Shown: positions 1 through 14,586 of the stretch, one piece after another | Layout: each line of letters starts with the position of its first letter | Numbering within the stretch: the first letter of the stretch is position 1 | DNA from: Brachypodium distachyon | Lineage: Eukaryota; Streptophyta; Magnoliopsida; Poales; Poaceae | Reading direction: 5' to 3' | Assembly (NCBI RefSeq): GCF_000005505.3 | Contig: NC_016133.3 | Span: 59,423,237 to 59,487,236, forward strand | DNA: 64,000 nucleotides | The notes under the pieces: model-generated | Told to the model about the DNA's origin: nothing | Database searches by the model: none | The model's input: only the letters and a program-made list of their open reading frames with translations | Made by a program: the position numbers and the translations under genes

Positions 1-599
1 GCAAGAAAACGAACGCGCAACGGCTTAGTTATCTGTCTCAATATAGTGCAACGGGCGAGCATGCTTAATTAGAGGTGTTCAAAAATAGGTTTGATTTGAA
101 CCGTCAATAAAATGAAAGAACGAATTTCGTGCTAGTTGCTAAATCCGTCTCAAACAATCGATAGCATGTTGACTTTGTTCGAGAGACGCGGGCAGACGAC
201 GGTTGGTCTTTGCTACTCATAATATTTCGCGAGGAATCAACAGGAACATGTCTATGGCACTCCGACGGCTATTTTGAAACAAAAGAATAACATAGGAATT
301 TGGAAGATTTGGTTTTTTGTGGAATTCGAGTTGTTTGTAACAAAGTAAGCAATAATGGCAATTCTTTAAGAAAAGGGAAGGTTTCGCATGCTTTTCCAAA
401 GAAACAAAACATTAGTTTAGATCAAAAGTTTTCAATTCTCTTTGTTCATATTTTTTTTTGAATTACACTTGGTCGTACTACGTTCCAAACGGGGCTCGCT
501 AAGGCAAATAATCGAATACTCATGGTTTTATGGGACCTGGTTGCAAAAATAGTAAATGGCATCGTTTCTTTTGGACTGGAGTTACTAGTAGCGTTCCTC

Positions 600-3319
<2,720 letters not shown>

Positions 3320-3696
3320 CTAGATTGTAGACCGAGATGAGGAGATGGTATCCCTTGTTTTGCAGCCTCTTGCTTCAAAAGAGGATCACCATCATTCATC
3401 GCCTCGTCCTCTTTGTTGTATACTAGAACCAATATTTGGCTTGATAAGCTATGTAGCGAGGCCATGTCATTTGAGATCCAAACTTGGTTTGTAGCTAGCT
3501 AGTGTGCTACTGTACCTGTTTTATGGATGAAAAACGGATGGATTTGTTATATAGCTGTTTGCCAGATCCAGCTGATTAGTGACCCAATGCATATTTTTAC
3601 TAATAATGTTGAGAGAATAGCTGTTGACACTGGCAGGCAATTTGCAAGATTGCTGGTTGAGCAACAAGCTTTAAGAGGCTGGGAAAGAAAACAAGC

Positions 3697-4486
3697 CTAG
3701 GAGAGGAGGAAGATGAGGAAGAGGAGCAGAGGCAGAGCAGCTGAAGAAGCATAGCCGGTGAGGCAGTTGGAGTTGCATGTGAGTAGGGTGTCTGGAGCGC
3801 TGAAGCAGCCGTGCGTCTGCGTGATCCCCTTGCCGGCGGCCTCGAGCTGGAAGGTGGAGTTGGGGCTGCCGCTGCTGAAGAGGAGGCACCAGAAGAAGGG
3901 GCCATGGTGGCGACGCGCCCTGTCGAATCCGGCGCCTACCTGGGTATGCTCCTTGCCACGGATCACCGTCATGTTGATGTCAGCTAAACAAGAGTCGGCT
4001 TCGGCGTCGGTGCTGCAGCCGGCGAGGCGTCCGGAGATGACGTCCACGGTGGGGAGCTCCACGCCGCAGTTGGCGGCGTAGACCTCGGTGATGTCGGTGT
4101 CCGGTGCTTGGCATACCGGCGGCGTCACCGTGTTGTTGTTGTTGGTGGTGGTGGTGGCGCTGCAGGAGTTGGCATTGGCAACTATGCAGTGGGAGATGTA
4201 CTGCAGAGCCATGCAGCCCAGGCCCTTGCTGTTGCGCAGCGGAGGCAACTTGCTCGCCGTCCGCTTGGCGTTTATCAGCGCCACCAGATCGTTTGCTGGG
4301 TTCCCTCCTCCTGCTGCTGCTGCTGCTGCTGCATATTTTCGATCCAGAAATGAGCAAGATGTAAAGTAGGAGGAAAGGAGAAGGTACTCTTTGGTTTTAG
4401 TTACCATGGTGGATGTTTGCAGGGGAAAGCAGCATCAAGAGGAAAAGCATGGCGACCGAGCTGGAGCTGCTGATCCCACCAGACAT
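3697..4486 (-). CDS. Secreted GPI-anchored protein (At5g19250/At3g06035-like uncharacterised family)
   Basis: Two exons on the minus strand, 4486-4405 and 4328-3697, give about 237 residues. Exon 1 supplies a signal peptide with a hydrophobic core (AMLFLLMLLS). The mature part has the pattern of the plant family of uncharacterised GPI-anchored proteins: a helix like DLVALINAKRTASKLPPL, several spaced cysteines, and a Ser/Cys-rich spacer. A hydrophobic C-terminal tail (AALPLLLFLIFLLS) fits a GPI-attachment signal. The start at 4486 is chosen because it alone gives a signal peptide and a phase-1 splice into the long frame. Exon 2 begins inside seven consecutive CAG triplets, which encode poly-alanine. 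The gene is convergent with the ROP gene, about 380 bp apart. Its molecular role is unknown and it could act in cell-wall or membrane signalling. Confidence 0.72.
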
Positions 4487-4903
4487 TGTGCCCAGCCCCG
4501 GCCACGGATGATGAACAAGAGAAGATGAGGCAGCACGAGAGAAGAAAGAGACGGAGAGGAGTGAGCTTGTTCCTCGCTCGTCATCAATGTCAATGGAGCA
4601 CGGAAAGGTGCAAATAAATTACTGTACCAGGCAGGCAGGTTGCTACAGTAAATTGATTGATGGTGGTGGCCGCAGTAAATTCGATCTGCTTTTGCTGTAA
4701 GATAAGATGAAAAGGGACGCTTGGCGCACGCACGCACATAAAGAGTCGTGGCGTGGTTCTGGCCAAGCAACCATTTTTTGGACCGAGAAAGAGCAAATAG
4801 CCGGAGGGTGCTGCAGTTGAGCCCTTATCCAAAGCAAAGCAAATTTGAGGCTAGAACAAACAAACAGGCACGTACGTGCTGCGCTGTGCTGTTTGCCATT
4901 GCC

Positions 4904-6666
4904 ATGGCCATGGCCGTGGGCGCCGGCTTCTCCTTCTTCCCCACCCGCTTAAGCTTAAACCACCCAAAGGCGACGGCGACGGCAACAGCAACGGTGAGGA
5001 CGAGAATATGCCGCTGCGCCCTCAAGGCTGCTGAGATGACGGTGTCCATCACTGGAGCCACCGGCTTCATTGGACGCAGATTGGTGCAAAAGCTTTTATC
5101 CGGTACGGTATATGTACCCACCTGATACTCCAGTCAGATACTAGTGCTAATATGTAGCTTGATCAATTAGCTACTCCAATCCAATGCCGTCTGTTAATCA
5201 ATCTGTACATGCAGATGATCATAAGGTCTGCGTCTTGACACGCTCCGCCACCAAGGCCGCTTCAGTTTTCCCTCGTACGACTCGTAATCTCTTGTTAAAC
5301 GCCGGCCATACTCTTCTTCTAGCTTCTTCAATTGGATAGTTGGATTAGATAGCCATATATATTATCCAAATTTATCTGCTGTGTATATGTACGTATGCAG
5401 CTTCTGCCTATCCGGGAATTAGAATCGCTGAGCTTGAAGACTGGGAGCAGTGTGTCAAGGGTTCCACTGCCGTTGTTAACTTGGCAGGAATGCCAATCAG
5501 CACAAGGTGGTCACCTCAAGTACGTACTACTCCTCTAGCTTACTACGACAAGAACTACTAATCTACTCTATGTGCACATGATTTGATTAATTCTCCTTGC
5601 AGATTAAGAGGGAAATTATGCAGAGCAGGATCAATGCCACATCCAAGGTACGATAATTTCTGTCCCTCCAGCTGCCTCTGCCTGCTTTAGTGTACATTAT
5701 AAATCCAGCATACAAGGTGTTAACCTAGGCGCCGTGCATATGTGAAGCTAGGTTGTGGATCACATCAATAATGCCGGAGCTGACGCTCGGCCCTCTGTCT
5801 TTGTGAGTGCCACAGCTATCGGTTACTACGGTAACTAATTAACTAACCCATTTCCTCCTACATCAATTAGCATTTCTTTCTTACTTTTGTTCAGTAGGCA
5901 AAACTAACTAACTACCTGCAGGTACAAGTGAAACCAATAGCTTCGATGAGACAAGCCCATCAGGCAATGACTACCTAGCAGAGGTAACATGCAAATAATT
6001 CGGGTTTCCCGCTGGGCAAATTGTGTTAGCATGCAAAATTTAAGGATACAAATGAAATTAATATATGCACAAGCAAATGCTGCAGGTGTGTAGAGAATGG
6101 GAAGGCAGGGCGCGGCAAGTAAATGAGGAGGATGTACGGCTAGTGCTCCTTCGGATAGGAGTTGTTCTTGGCAAGGACGGTGGTGCTCTGGCCAAGATGA
6201 TCCCCCTTTTCATGATGTTTGCCGGTGGACCTCTGGGCACGGGACGACAATGGTATACTAGCTAGTATCCTGTTAATTTCCAGCAATCCAGCCAACAATC
6301 AATAACGACTATACTGATGGATGCAGGAGTTAATTCTGTAGGTTCTCTTGGATTCATGTGGACGATCTGGTGGATCTCATCTACGAGTCTCTCAAGAACC
6401 CGGCGTACAGAGGGGTGATCAATGGCACGGCCCCCAACCCGGTGCGGCTGTCGGAGATGTGTGAGCGCCTGGGGCAAGTGATGGGGCGGCCGTCGTGGCT
6501 GCCGGTGCCGGAGTTGGCGTTGAAAGCCGTGCTGGGCGAAGGCGCCACGGTGGTGTTGGAAGGGCAGAAGGTTCTTCCCGTGAGGGCCAGCCAGCTGGGC
6601 TTCTCCTACCGATACCCCTACGTCGGAGACGCTCTCAAGGCCATTGCCAAAGACCTCGTCCCCTGA
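4904..6666 (+). CDS. GC1: SDR39U1-type epimerase-family protein, chloroplast (GIANT CHLOROPLAST 1 / SulA homologue)
   Basis: Eight exons (4904-5102, 5215-5274, 5401-5519, 5603-5647, 5752-5830, 5922-5983, 6086-6252, 6342-6666) with consistent phases give 1,056 nt for 351 residues. Residues 1 to about 44 are rich in Ser/Thr/Ala/Arg and fit a plastid transit peptide. A Rossmann fold follows with TGATGFIG at about residues 50-57, then the family motifs [11 protein letters not shown] and ATAIGYYG. The C-terminal part ([19 protein letters not shown]) is a DUF1731-type end. In Arabidopsis the homologue GC1 affects plastid division from the inner envelope surface; that role is from the literature, not visible here. 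The start could be 4904 or the ATG six bases downstream. The frame is intact. Confidence 0.93.
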
Positions 6667-6944
6667 ACTGAATCCTGATCGATCGAGCTTTTTTATACTT
6701 GATTCATTAGTTGCTCTCTGCATCTGCAATTCTTCATTTCTTAACATTATAAGAAGGAATACTTTTTACTCCTAGATCGATATGCATATATGCATTGAAA
6801 TATATGTGTATATAATGTGCGTTTGAATGCATGATGGTTAATAATTAGATGCATGCTCGCGTATCCTCCGGCCGACCGGAGAGACATATATGGATGCTGA
6901 GTCCATGGATAAATAGGAGGACGGTGTTGCGTGTTGTGGGATAT

Positions 6945-7269
6945 ATGAGGAGGAGGATGAGGGGCGTGCGTGTCGCCGCTGCTGCATTTGCGGTGCTGCT
7001 GCTGCTGACGCCGGCGACGGCGCACATCAGGATGGAGGTGGCGACGGAGGAAGACGAGATGGAGCACATGGGCCACGCTCACCACGCTGGCCCGCTGCAG
7101 GACCTCGTCGGCGTCGCCGCACGCATCCACCAGCACATGCTCGACAGGTAAAGCCCTAGCTTCCACATATCTATACATGTTAATTATGTTTGCCAATTTC
7201 GTACATTTCTTCTTGTATGCATGCAGTGTCTATGGCCGGCGCTCCCAGGAAGCTGCAGCAGGCACATAA
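6945..7269 (+). CDS. Small secreted peptide precursor, two exons, family unrecognised
   Basis: Exon 1 (6945-7147) and exon 2 (7227-7269) join in phase 2 with GT-AG borders to give 81 residues. An arginine-rich start is followed by a strong signal-peptide core (VAAAAFAVLLLLTPATAH). The mature region is acidic and His/Met-rich (EEDEMEHMGHAHHAG), then has an amphipathic stretch (DLVGVAARIHQHMLD) and ends VYGRRSQEAAAGT. There are no cysteines after the signal, which excludes the classical cysteine-rich peptide families. The layout (signal, variable middle, short C-terminus) resembles a post-translationally processed peptide hormone, but I recognise no known motif (CLE, CEP, PSK, RALF). An in-frame ATG at 6894 could extend the N-terminus but would bury the signal peptide. 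Confidence 0.55.
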
Positions 7270-7820
7270 TAAAATCCCCTCAATTCAATCGCGTGCGTGC
7301 GTGAAGGAAATTAAGCTAATTGCACTATGTAATGTATGTATATATCTACTCCAGGAAACTAGAGGCTGTACGTGTTTTGTAGTGTAGCGCAAGCCTTAAT
7401 TTGCGCGTAAATTACTTTATATTTTCCAGCTTGTATTCTTGTTCCCCGCTTATACACTGATTATTTGACAGAGTAACAATAAGATGCGTACCCTGACAAA
7501 AAAAAACACAATGTTAAATGTATTTTTATGTAACAGTTGTAATCAACATGTGTTATGGTAAACACCCACGTTTCCCACTCTTGAATGACGAGAACCGTGT
7601 AACCTGATCGTTCTTCGTAAAGGATGCACACCTACTTATATGTCCTTAGCTTTGTAATAGAAGCATGTTTTTTTTATCCATCTACCTCCATTGGCGGAGA
7701 TTGGGCCAATAATTTGGGGGTGCAAATGAGCTGACAGGGCCAAAATTACAAGGTTTTGGGTAAATCTGGAGTGTCAAATGGGCCAAATTCCCATGGGTTC
7801 CTCCAGAAAAAATCAACGGG
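7270..7820. other. Intergenic, no gene seen
   Basis: AT-rich sequence follows the small peptide gene and probably includes its 3' UTR. No open frame, repeat or structured RNA stood out. Confidence 0.5.
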
Positions 7821-7829
7821 CATGCTATG

Positions 7830-8170
7830 TAATCTGGTGCTCGATCGGGAGACCACCCTTGGGGCTCTTCTCGTCGGTGTAGAGCTTCGCGAGGCTTGCG
7901 CTGCGCGTGTTGTCCAAGCAGACCGACACCGTCAAGCCGGCCAGGTGGCTAATGCTGGAGCTCCGTGGTGATGGTCCAGAGATGAGATGATCCTCGCGAT
8001 GCGCGATGACAACCTATACATCGAGGCGTTCGCCAACGCGCCCATTCCGGAGAATGGCATCGTGTCGTCGACCTCTTATCCTTATAGAGGAGTGAAGGGT
8101 ACATGTCACCGATAAGCACTGCGGCATGCTCATGAAGGGTGGCTCTTACCCCAACATCGGCATCTGACTG
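7830..8170 (+). pseudogene. Broken ribosome-inactivating-protein-like fragment
   Basis: Two short stretches in different frames resemble the N-terminal part of grass type I ribosome-inactivating proteins, the rRNA N-glycosidases used in defence. One covers about 7890-7970. The other begins near 7985 and contains RDDNLYIEAFAN, close to the family's conserved RxDNLY block. The frame is shifted between them and a stop follows near 8110. No catalytic Tyr/Glu/Arg region is present, so this is a non-functional remnant. A chance resemblance cannot be excluded. Confidence 0.35.
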
Positions 8171-11030
8171 ATCGCGCCGTCGATCTCTGGTCTGCAGATA
8201 TATGCTCAGATTACTATATTGTCCAATAGTAGTACTGAGATTTCGCCAGCGCCAGCGGTTACTAACAAACATGTACGCTCCTAATAATCAATAAATCTAC
8301 ATGCACTGCGTGTGATGGATCGATAATATGCTGGTCCGATATGCATTCTGGGTATACAGAATCTCTGTGCTTCTGTTTTTCACTTGCTCTAAGTCGGTGA
8401 GATCAGTGGTACAGATTGGTGGACATACGACAATATACGCTGCTGCTAGTGATGGCTGAGGCATGTGGATAATCGTCTTGACTCGTGACTTGATTTTATT
8501 GAATTGGAAGCTACAAATGTAAAAGAATAAAGTCAGTCAAGGAAATAAACATGGACAAAAAAGGTCACAACTTACTCAACATTGATGTGCATGTAATCAG
8601 AGGTATATTTTAAAAATCCAAAGATTAACCTGACATTATATCATTATTATTTATACATAAAGGAAGGAAGCAGAAAATCCGCACCGAGGAAACAATCTTT
8701 GAGAAGTAGAAAAGGAACGACCACCAAAGGGAGGTCTAGAGTTGACAAAAGAAAGGTCACCATGTCAGATAACTTCAAGCTAGACATGACAGGAGGTAGT
8801 CTTTGCCTGGCTTCAGACCTGGTGACAGATAAATTAGGCTTAGAACGATGCGGGTAGGAGGAGCAAGCTATTGTAACTGATCTATTCTTGCGTCAAAGGA
8901 GACAAGCTAAGTCTGCTCTGGTGTCCTACCTTTTGGACGGGGACGGAGCTATTCGCCGGCGGCGGAAGTCTCGTCGGACCAGGAGTCGTCACCCACGCCA
9001 CGGTTGTCTTACTCCCCCATCCCAGGCTGATTCCGAGTTGAGATCGCATCTCGACATTTCCCCACTGTGGCGGCAGCGATCAGTTTCCAAATCTCAACAC
9101 GTGCCGTACGGAAGCGCAGACTGTAGCAGGAACGTGGATGGTCTGAAACGTTAATCCCTTTGGCATGGCCAGGTCACAAACGCCAGCATATATATGCATG
9201 GGCCTGTTAGACTTGTAATTACCTTCTCTATGTTAATCCCTTTGGCTTAGCAGCGTGCAGCTAGCCGATTGGATGAAGCCCACGTACGCCATGGAGGAGC
9301 CTGAGCATCTGGCCGGATGGCCTGAGCATATGCATGCGCACTGGACAACCCACACAGTTTCAATTAAGATTCTCCCCAAAATCTGTATCAGGAACTCGTT
9401 CGCAGCATGTTTAACTTTAAGTGTGTCGGATCAAACCGAGAAGAATCTGGTCCTGCCAGGTGGATGCGGTGATGCTAGAGCGCGGATGCTGACTGGCCAC
9501 CACAAAAGCACCTGCTCACTCAAAAACGTCCAACAGTAAGCAGACCTAATTTTCTTTTTAACAAAAACACAAACAAAATCAGATTAAAAAGAAAAGGTGT
9601 GGCATGCCCGGAACCCCACGCAGCGGCTTGCAAAATCAGATTATTGAATGAGTGCCGTCCGACTTTGCAAAATCAGATTATTGAATGAGCGCCTGGCTTA
9701 TGCTGTGCACGCCGTTGCCTACTTGAGCTCTTCTTGTTTCTAGACGGTCGAGACGGTCAATGGCTGTAGCTCCTTAATTAATTACTAATTCAGTTTTGCT
9801 ACAACCGTCTGGCCTACTCAGTGAGATTTGCGTAAGATTCAAAAAGGTAAAAAAAAAACTTCATTATTGGATGGCTATAGTTGTCACCTGAGACAAACTA
9901 CTCCCCGCAAAAAAAAAACTGAGATATAACTGTTTTTAAGTTGACTGAATGAAAATAGAAACTTTCTAATAAATTAATTAAGCATGCGAGGCAAATTCAT
10001 AGTACTAGTTCTTATACGAGGCTCCGCGTGCATGGTGTGGCGCGATTCCATCGCTCATGACTTTGGGAGTAGGCCGACACGGAAAGATGCGCGCTTTCAT
10101 GTGCGAGGGCATCTTTGACAAGAAATACGAGCCAAGAAGACCTTTATTTGGTGAAACAATGAATGACACTGAAAAATAGTAATACTCCTCCTGTAACCAC
10201 AGACAGACGTCTTCGTCTTCATTCCACCTCGCTCTCCCCTTCACACGTTTCTCTTCTCCCCTCACCCACCTTCCACCTCCCACTGTGGTCTTCAACCCAT
10301 AGATCCACAATGGTCTTCAACCCATCAATGGAGATGCCTGCCCTTCATCCTGCGCCGGAGCCTTTGCTCACGATTCCATGGCTGGGATGCAGGGTTCTGC
10401 CTGCCGTTCATCCTGCGCCGTTCCCCGTCCAAGTCCCATGTTGGGGACGATCTGCGCTAGCTGCATCGTTAGATCAGTTAGGATATGGTTGCCGGCGAGT
10501 TTGGCCTTGTTCGGTTTGGGGTCATTCACCCTGGATTCATGAGGATTGGGACGGATTAAAGGGAGAATGAACTACAGTCCCGGCCATTTTCCATGGATTT
10601 GTGGGGATCCGGATCAAACCAACAGGTAATGAACTTTTTCTCACCTTAGCTCCATCTTCTCTATTTTGCCTGCTCGATCTATAACTCTTAGATCTTCCTC
10701 ATGAGTAGTACATCTTAATTATTCATAGATCCATGTCCCTTCATTTCTTTGACCAAAATTACAGGACCTTCTCCATGATCTAGCTCCTCGTCAGGCAAGA
10801 ACAATCGATTCATCGCCACGGTCCGGTTATAACACTGCGGGATTTGATGTCGACCACCATGTTTCTACGCTTGCCGGGGATTGCTAAAATAAGCCCTACC
10901 ATTTGTATCGATCGCACATGTATCTCATATGCTTCATCCCGACGACCATGACAAGACCGGCAACCACAGTAATCTTTTTCTGTCCTGTTTTAGTACTACA
11001 TCGTCCAAGCATTCACAGAAACTTAACGGT
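8171..11030. other. Intergenic, probably old transposon debris
   Basis: No gene can be supported. Open frames at 8888-9154, 9255-9539 and 10163-10570 show no recognisable domain. The segment from about 10500 to 10630 has the look of a miniature-element end (CCTTGTTCGGTTTGGGG) but no partner end was found. A/T-rich low-complexity sequence dominates 9540-10010. Confidence 0.4.
9627..9692 (+). repeat. Two-copy 37-bp tandem repeat
   Basis: TTGCAAAATCAGATTATTG starts at 9628 and again at 9665, with nearly identical following bases. It is a small tandem duplication in intergenic DNA. Confidence 0.75.
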
Positions 11031-11049
11031 TCACTGGTCCGGATTTTAC

Positions 11050-11155
11050 ACGATATACAGAAAACTTAATTTGGTATAAAATAAGGGTTTAGAAAGACCC
11101 ATTTGGTATACAAGATACATAAAACTTAATTTGGTGTGTAAAATAAGGATTTCAC
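11050..11155. repeat. Imperfect tandem duplication
   Basis: ACTTAATTTGGT followed by an AAATAAGG block appears twice (about 11065 and 11127) with flanking similarity. It is probably part of an unidentified repeat element. Confidence 0.4.
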
Positions 11156-11537
11156 ACGGCCCCAAAGGATCTCTCGCCTTGAGTGACTTGAAAAGACCCG
11201 TCCGGTCCGAGCACTTGCCTAACAACCCTCTCAACACTTTTCCTAACATAGGACTAAATCGTATCTGCAATGTTTGTCCAAGTGTACGACGACCTTCGCT
11301 ATAAGACCGTCGTATATATACGCCATACTTTAGGCACTTGTGCCATCGAGTTTTGACATCCTATACTACGACACCACTAATTTTTGAGTCAGTCATAGAG
11401 GTATGACTGAAGACTTATCTAAGTGTTTACGATCCACACATGCAAATGGGTTTTCCTCGGAATTTCACATTCAATGACCATTACAATTATAACACATAAA
11501 CATTAATTATGAAATTTGGAAATAAATAATACAAATA

Positions 11538-12170
11538 TTATTGCCTATGTGGCATATTTCCAACCTCATCCCCTTCTACCTGTTCATCATCATCGTTCTC
11601 CTTTTGGAGGATGACTCCCCGAATGAGCGGCTTGTCGATTTGCAACCTCACTTTCACCTTGAGGATTCTACCAAAAGCTCGGCCATATTTTCCCACGTCC
11701 ACTCGGAGAGTCTCCCCAACAACATCACCCAATCTCTCCCCCATCTCCTTAGTCATCATACCCATAGGAATATTGTTGATACATATCCGGATCTTAACCT
11801 GTGAGAAAGCATATTCATCTAGTGTTTTATGCGGTACAAAATCCTCTCTGACAAGCAAGCCACTGCCAAACTTCCACGACCCCTCCTCCAACGCATATGT
11901 ATTCCCCGATGGTTGATGGAACATGAACAAAAATAAGTTCTCACCCATATCCTTGCAGTCTGTCCCGCGTAGAGGACACCAGATCCGTCCCTATGATTGC
12001 GTGAGTTCAGCCGCAAGAGTTGGTTTATCTGATAGTAGCTTATAGCACCACCCCTGACCAGCGCACCTTCAGGCCCTGCTGTTCAGCCTCCGATAAGTCG
12101 AGCTTCTTCCTAAGGTGGTCAGTCTTCTCCTTAGTAGCGAACTAGCTTGGAACCGGTGTTGTATGATCAT
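11538..12170 (-). pseudogene. DUF4283-type retroelement ORF1 relic
   Basis: The minus-strand frame 11948-11538 carries the DUF4283 signature of plant LINE-type ORF1/nucleic-acid-binding proteins: FLFMFHQPSG, then VKIRICINNIPMGMMTKEMG, then FGRILKVKVRLQIDKPL. Upstream, near 12170-12050, another short frame (LRKKLDLSEAEQQGLKVRW) looks like the N-terminus of the same protein, separated by stops. No CCHC knuckle remains downstream. This is a decayed transposon gene, not a host gene. Confidence 0.65.
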
Positions 12171-12640
12171 GTGGCCTAACCTAGCCGCACGTAAAAGGCT
12201 TATGTGGATGGGACGTGTAATGAAACCCTAGATGAGACAACGGCCAGATCCCTAGGATGAGACAGAAGCCCACATCGAGAAAGGAGATAGGGAACCTCGC
12301 AGGCCCAGAACCAACGAGAGAGGATTGTGGCGGCGGTGTAGAGATCGGATCAGGGATGGCGGAGGAGAATAGCCTCGCAATCGCCAAACCCTAACAAACC
12401 GTCACATGAGCAAAGGTGGCCAACGGGGCCGCCCTGCCCATAAACAGTCCAAGCACGACACATCGGCACCCTTCTATAAACGGGTCACGCCGTGCCGGCC
12501 CACGAGCGCTAATGCAAGGCTCAGGCAAGACACGTCAGCCCGACAGGCTGGCCTGTTTAGCCACAAGCCCTTTTATAAATGGAAAAGTTCAGGGTGGCAT
12601 GGCCCGTTCACCCTTGTTAAAACCCCTGCCCCCACCTCCT

Positions 12641-12890
12641 AGATACAGATGGCCAAAGGCCCGGCCCGGCCCGGCCCTAGATTAACGGGCCTGCCTGGGC
12701 CTGGCCCCCTCAAGCCCGGTTATATAGGGGCCGGCCTCAAAATTCGTTCTCCCGGCCCAGGCGCGGCACAGAGCCTGGTCAGGCCGGCTCGGGCCCATTA
12801 AGCCCCACGGGCCCACCGAAGCAAGCCTCAACACGTGGGCTAGTTTTGTGCCGGGCCCGCTGGGCTGCCCGATGGTCATCTATACTCCCC
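12641..12890. mobile_element. GGCCC-rich hAT-like non-autonomous element (probable)
   Basis: The segment begins near AGATGGCCAAAGGCCCGG and ends near GGGCTGCCCGATGGTCATCT. These ends are imperfect inverted repeats with many internal GGCCCGG subterminal motifs, a pattern typical of grass hAT elements. No clean 8-bp target duplication was found, so the ends are approximate. A second GGCCC-rich stretch at 12400-12620 may be a related fragment. Confidence 0.4.
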
Positions 12891-13099
12891 GATCCGGCCC
12901 AACCCCCTCGTCCGTTCCCTTGTCCCCAACCAGTCCGTCGCCCACCCAGCAGCACCAGCGGTGGCGGTGGCCGAAGCCTATCCCGCCGCCTTCTCCCCTC
13001 CTTCCCGCCGTGCTACTGCCGGCGGAACTAGCTTTGTCTCCGGTACGCTCGTCTCTCCCTCTCCTCTGTCCACCTTTTGCTTCCGGCGTAGTATGGCAG

Positions 13100-14060
13100 G
13101 ATCTAGGGTTTATGCTTAGTTGATTGCGGAAACGGGGTTCCTTTCTTACTTCTTCGGCCTGTTATTGGTATATATCTGGTTAGCTTTTTTCCGTCGTCAT
13201 CTTCTTTGCTCTCTCTTTTTGTTCCAGAAATTCTATATGTGTGGAAAGTTTGGGGGTAGATAGTGGCCCATGGTCAAAACCTGCATTTAAATATTATTTG
13301 CAGTGGTGAATTACGAACCTGTACCATCCATATATGAGGCTCTTACACAAACATCACTAAAATAGGAGTCAGCAGTAAACTGTACCCCCTCCGATCCATA
13401 ATACTACTGTAGAGACTGAGGTGAAGAGTGGGAAAGAGCAAATGGTTCTAAAATAAGGAAATATGACACTAGCAAGTTGCATGACAACTCCTATCCTGCA
13501 ACTTCATAGAACTCATTGATTATCTTTTCATAAAACTGCCACCATGCTTTCTTAAAAAACAGATTCCAGATCATTCAAGTGTAAAGATAAAACTCAGGCT
13601 ATTGGACATCTCAAATGCAACTTGATCCCCCTGAATTGATAGAGTAGATGTTAACTACATCACCACGCTTTCTTAAAAAAACATAGAGTAGGGCATGAGA
13701 GTAGGGCATGAGCTGAGAGAAAAATTGTGAGCACTTAGCATTCTTGTGGCGTTGTCAAAATAGCTGAATTTCGTTAACCTGCAGTGACTGAGGTAGGGCA
13801 TGAGCTGAGCACTGAGCAAAATATTTGTAGCATTAATATTTCCAAAAGCAATTGGAGGAGACCACACCAAACGCATGTATCTGCAGAGATCGAACATGCA
13901 TATAAAAACTACAGGAGTCCAATTCGCATTCCAGGAAGTCTACTTTTTTTGGCATCTGTTCAAATAAATGATAAAAAAAGGTATTAAGGTTATATAATAG
14001 GTGTAATTGCTTTCTCTGCAGTAAAAAACAAAACTGGATATAGAATTTGGTAGGGATCCA
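13100..14060. other. Intergenic, no gene seen
   Basis: AT-rich sequence with an isolated Stowaway-like end at about 13386 (CCCTCCGATCCATAATACT) that lacks a matching partner. GTAGGGCATGAG(C) recurs near 13688, 13703 and 13792. Nothing coding is supported. Confidence 0.4.
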
Positions 14061-14074
14061 AGTCCACACTATTC

Positions 14075-14240
14075 TTACTCCAAAGCATAGGCATCTCCAA
14101 GAGCACGCTTCATCCGAGCTTTGGCTGCTGAAAACAAAATATCTTCAGGAGAGCCATTTTCTGCATACCCATACAGGGGGAGCACATTGCCCAAAGTCCA
14201 CACAATAGCCCAGAAGCGAAGATATATTGGGGTTCTTTAA
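14075..14240 (-). pseudogene. Orphan 3' coding exon, family not recognised
   Basis: A minus-strand frame ending in a stop at 14075 reads smoothly: YLRFWAIVWTLGN, then a hydrophobic turn, then SPEDILFSAAKARMKRALGD and AYALE before the stop. Composition and smoothness suggest a real last exon. An in-frame stop lies just upstream, so it must start at an acceptor near 14240. A possible earlier exon (14562-14512, ending CAG|GTAACT) cannot be joined with certainty. It may be a captured gene fragment. No function is assigned. Confidence 0.3.
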
Positions 14241-14586
14241 TCTAGACATATCCGAACAAGAATTTCCATGAGCTCATTTTGTTCAAAAAGCTATAGCCAG
14301 CACCAAGCAGTTTAAATGATATCAGTGTTGCAGCTTGCAAGCTACAACATCATACCCTCACTAATTTCACCTCGTAACATATCAGTGTTGCATGTATATG
14401 TTTTAACTCTTTAGGGAAGGGTTTGGAAACCATATCAGCGCCAAATGTAGCATATGCGGAAGTTACCTGACTGAGACCTCGTAGTCGATCCTTAGTCATC
14501 GGAGCGGCTGCACGTATTGGCTGCTGCACTTGTGGATGTTGCCGATGCTCTTCGACCACCATGCTTCTTCCTTCTAGACCTGCAAA

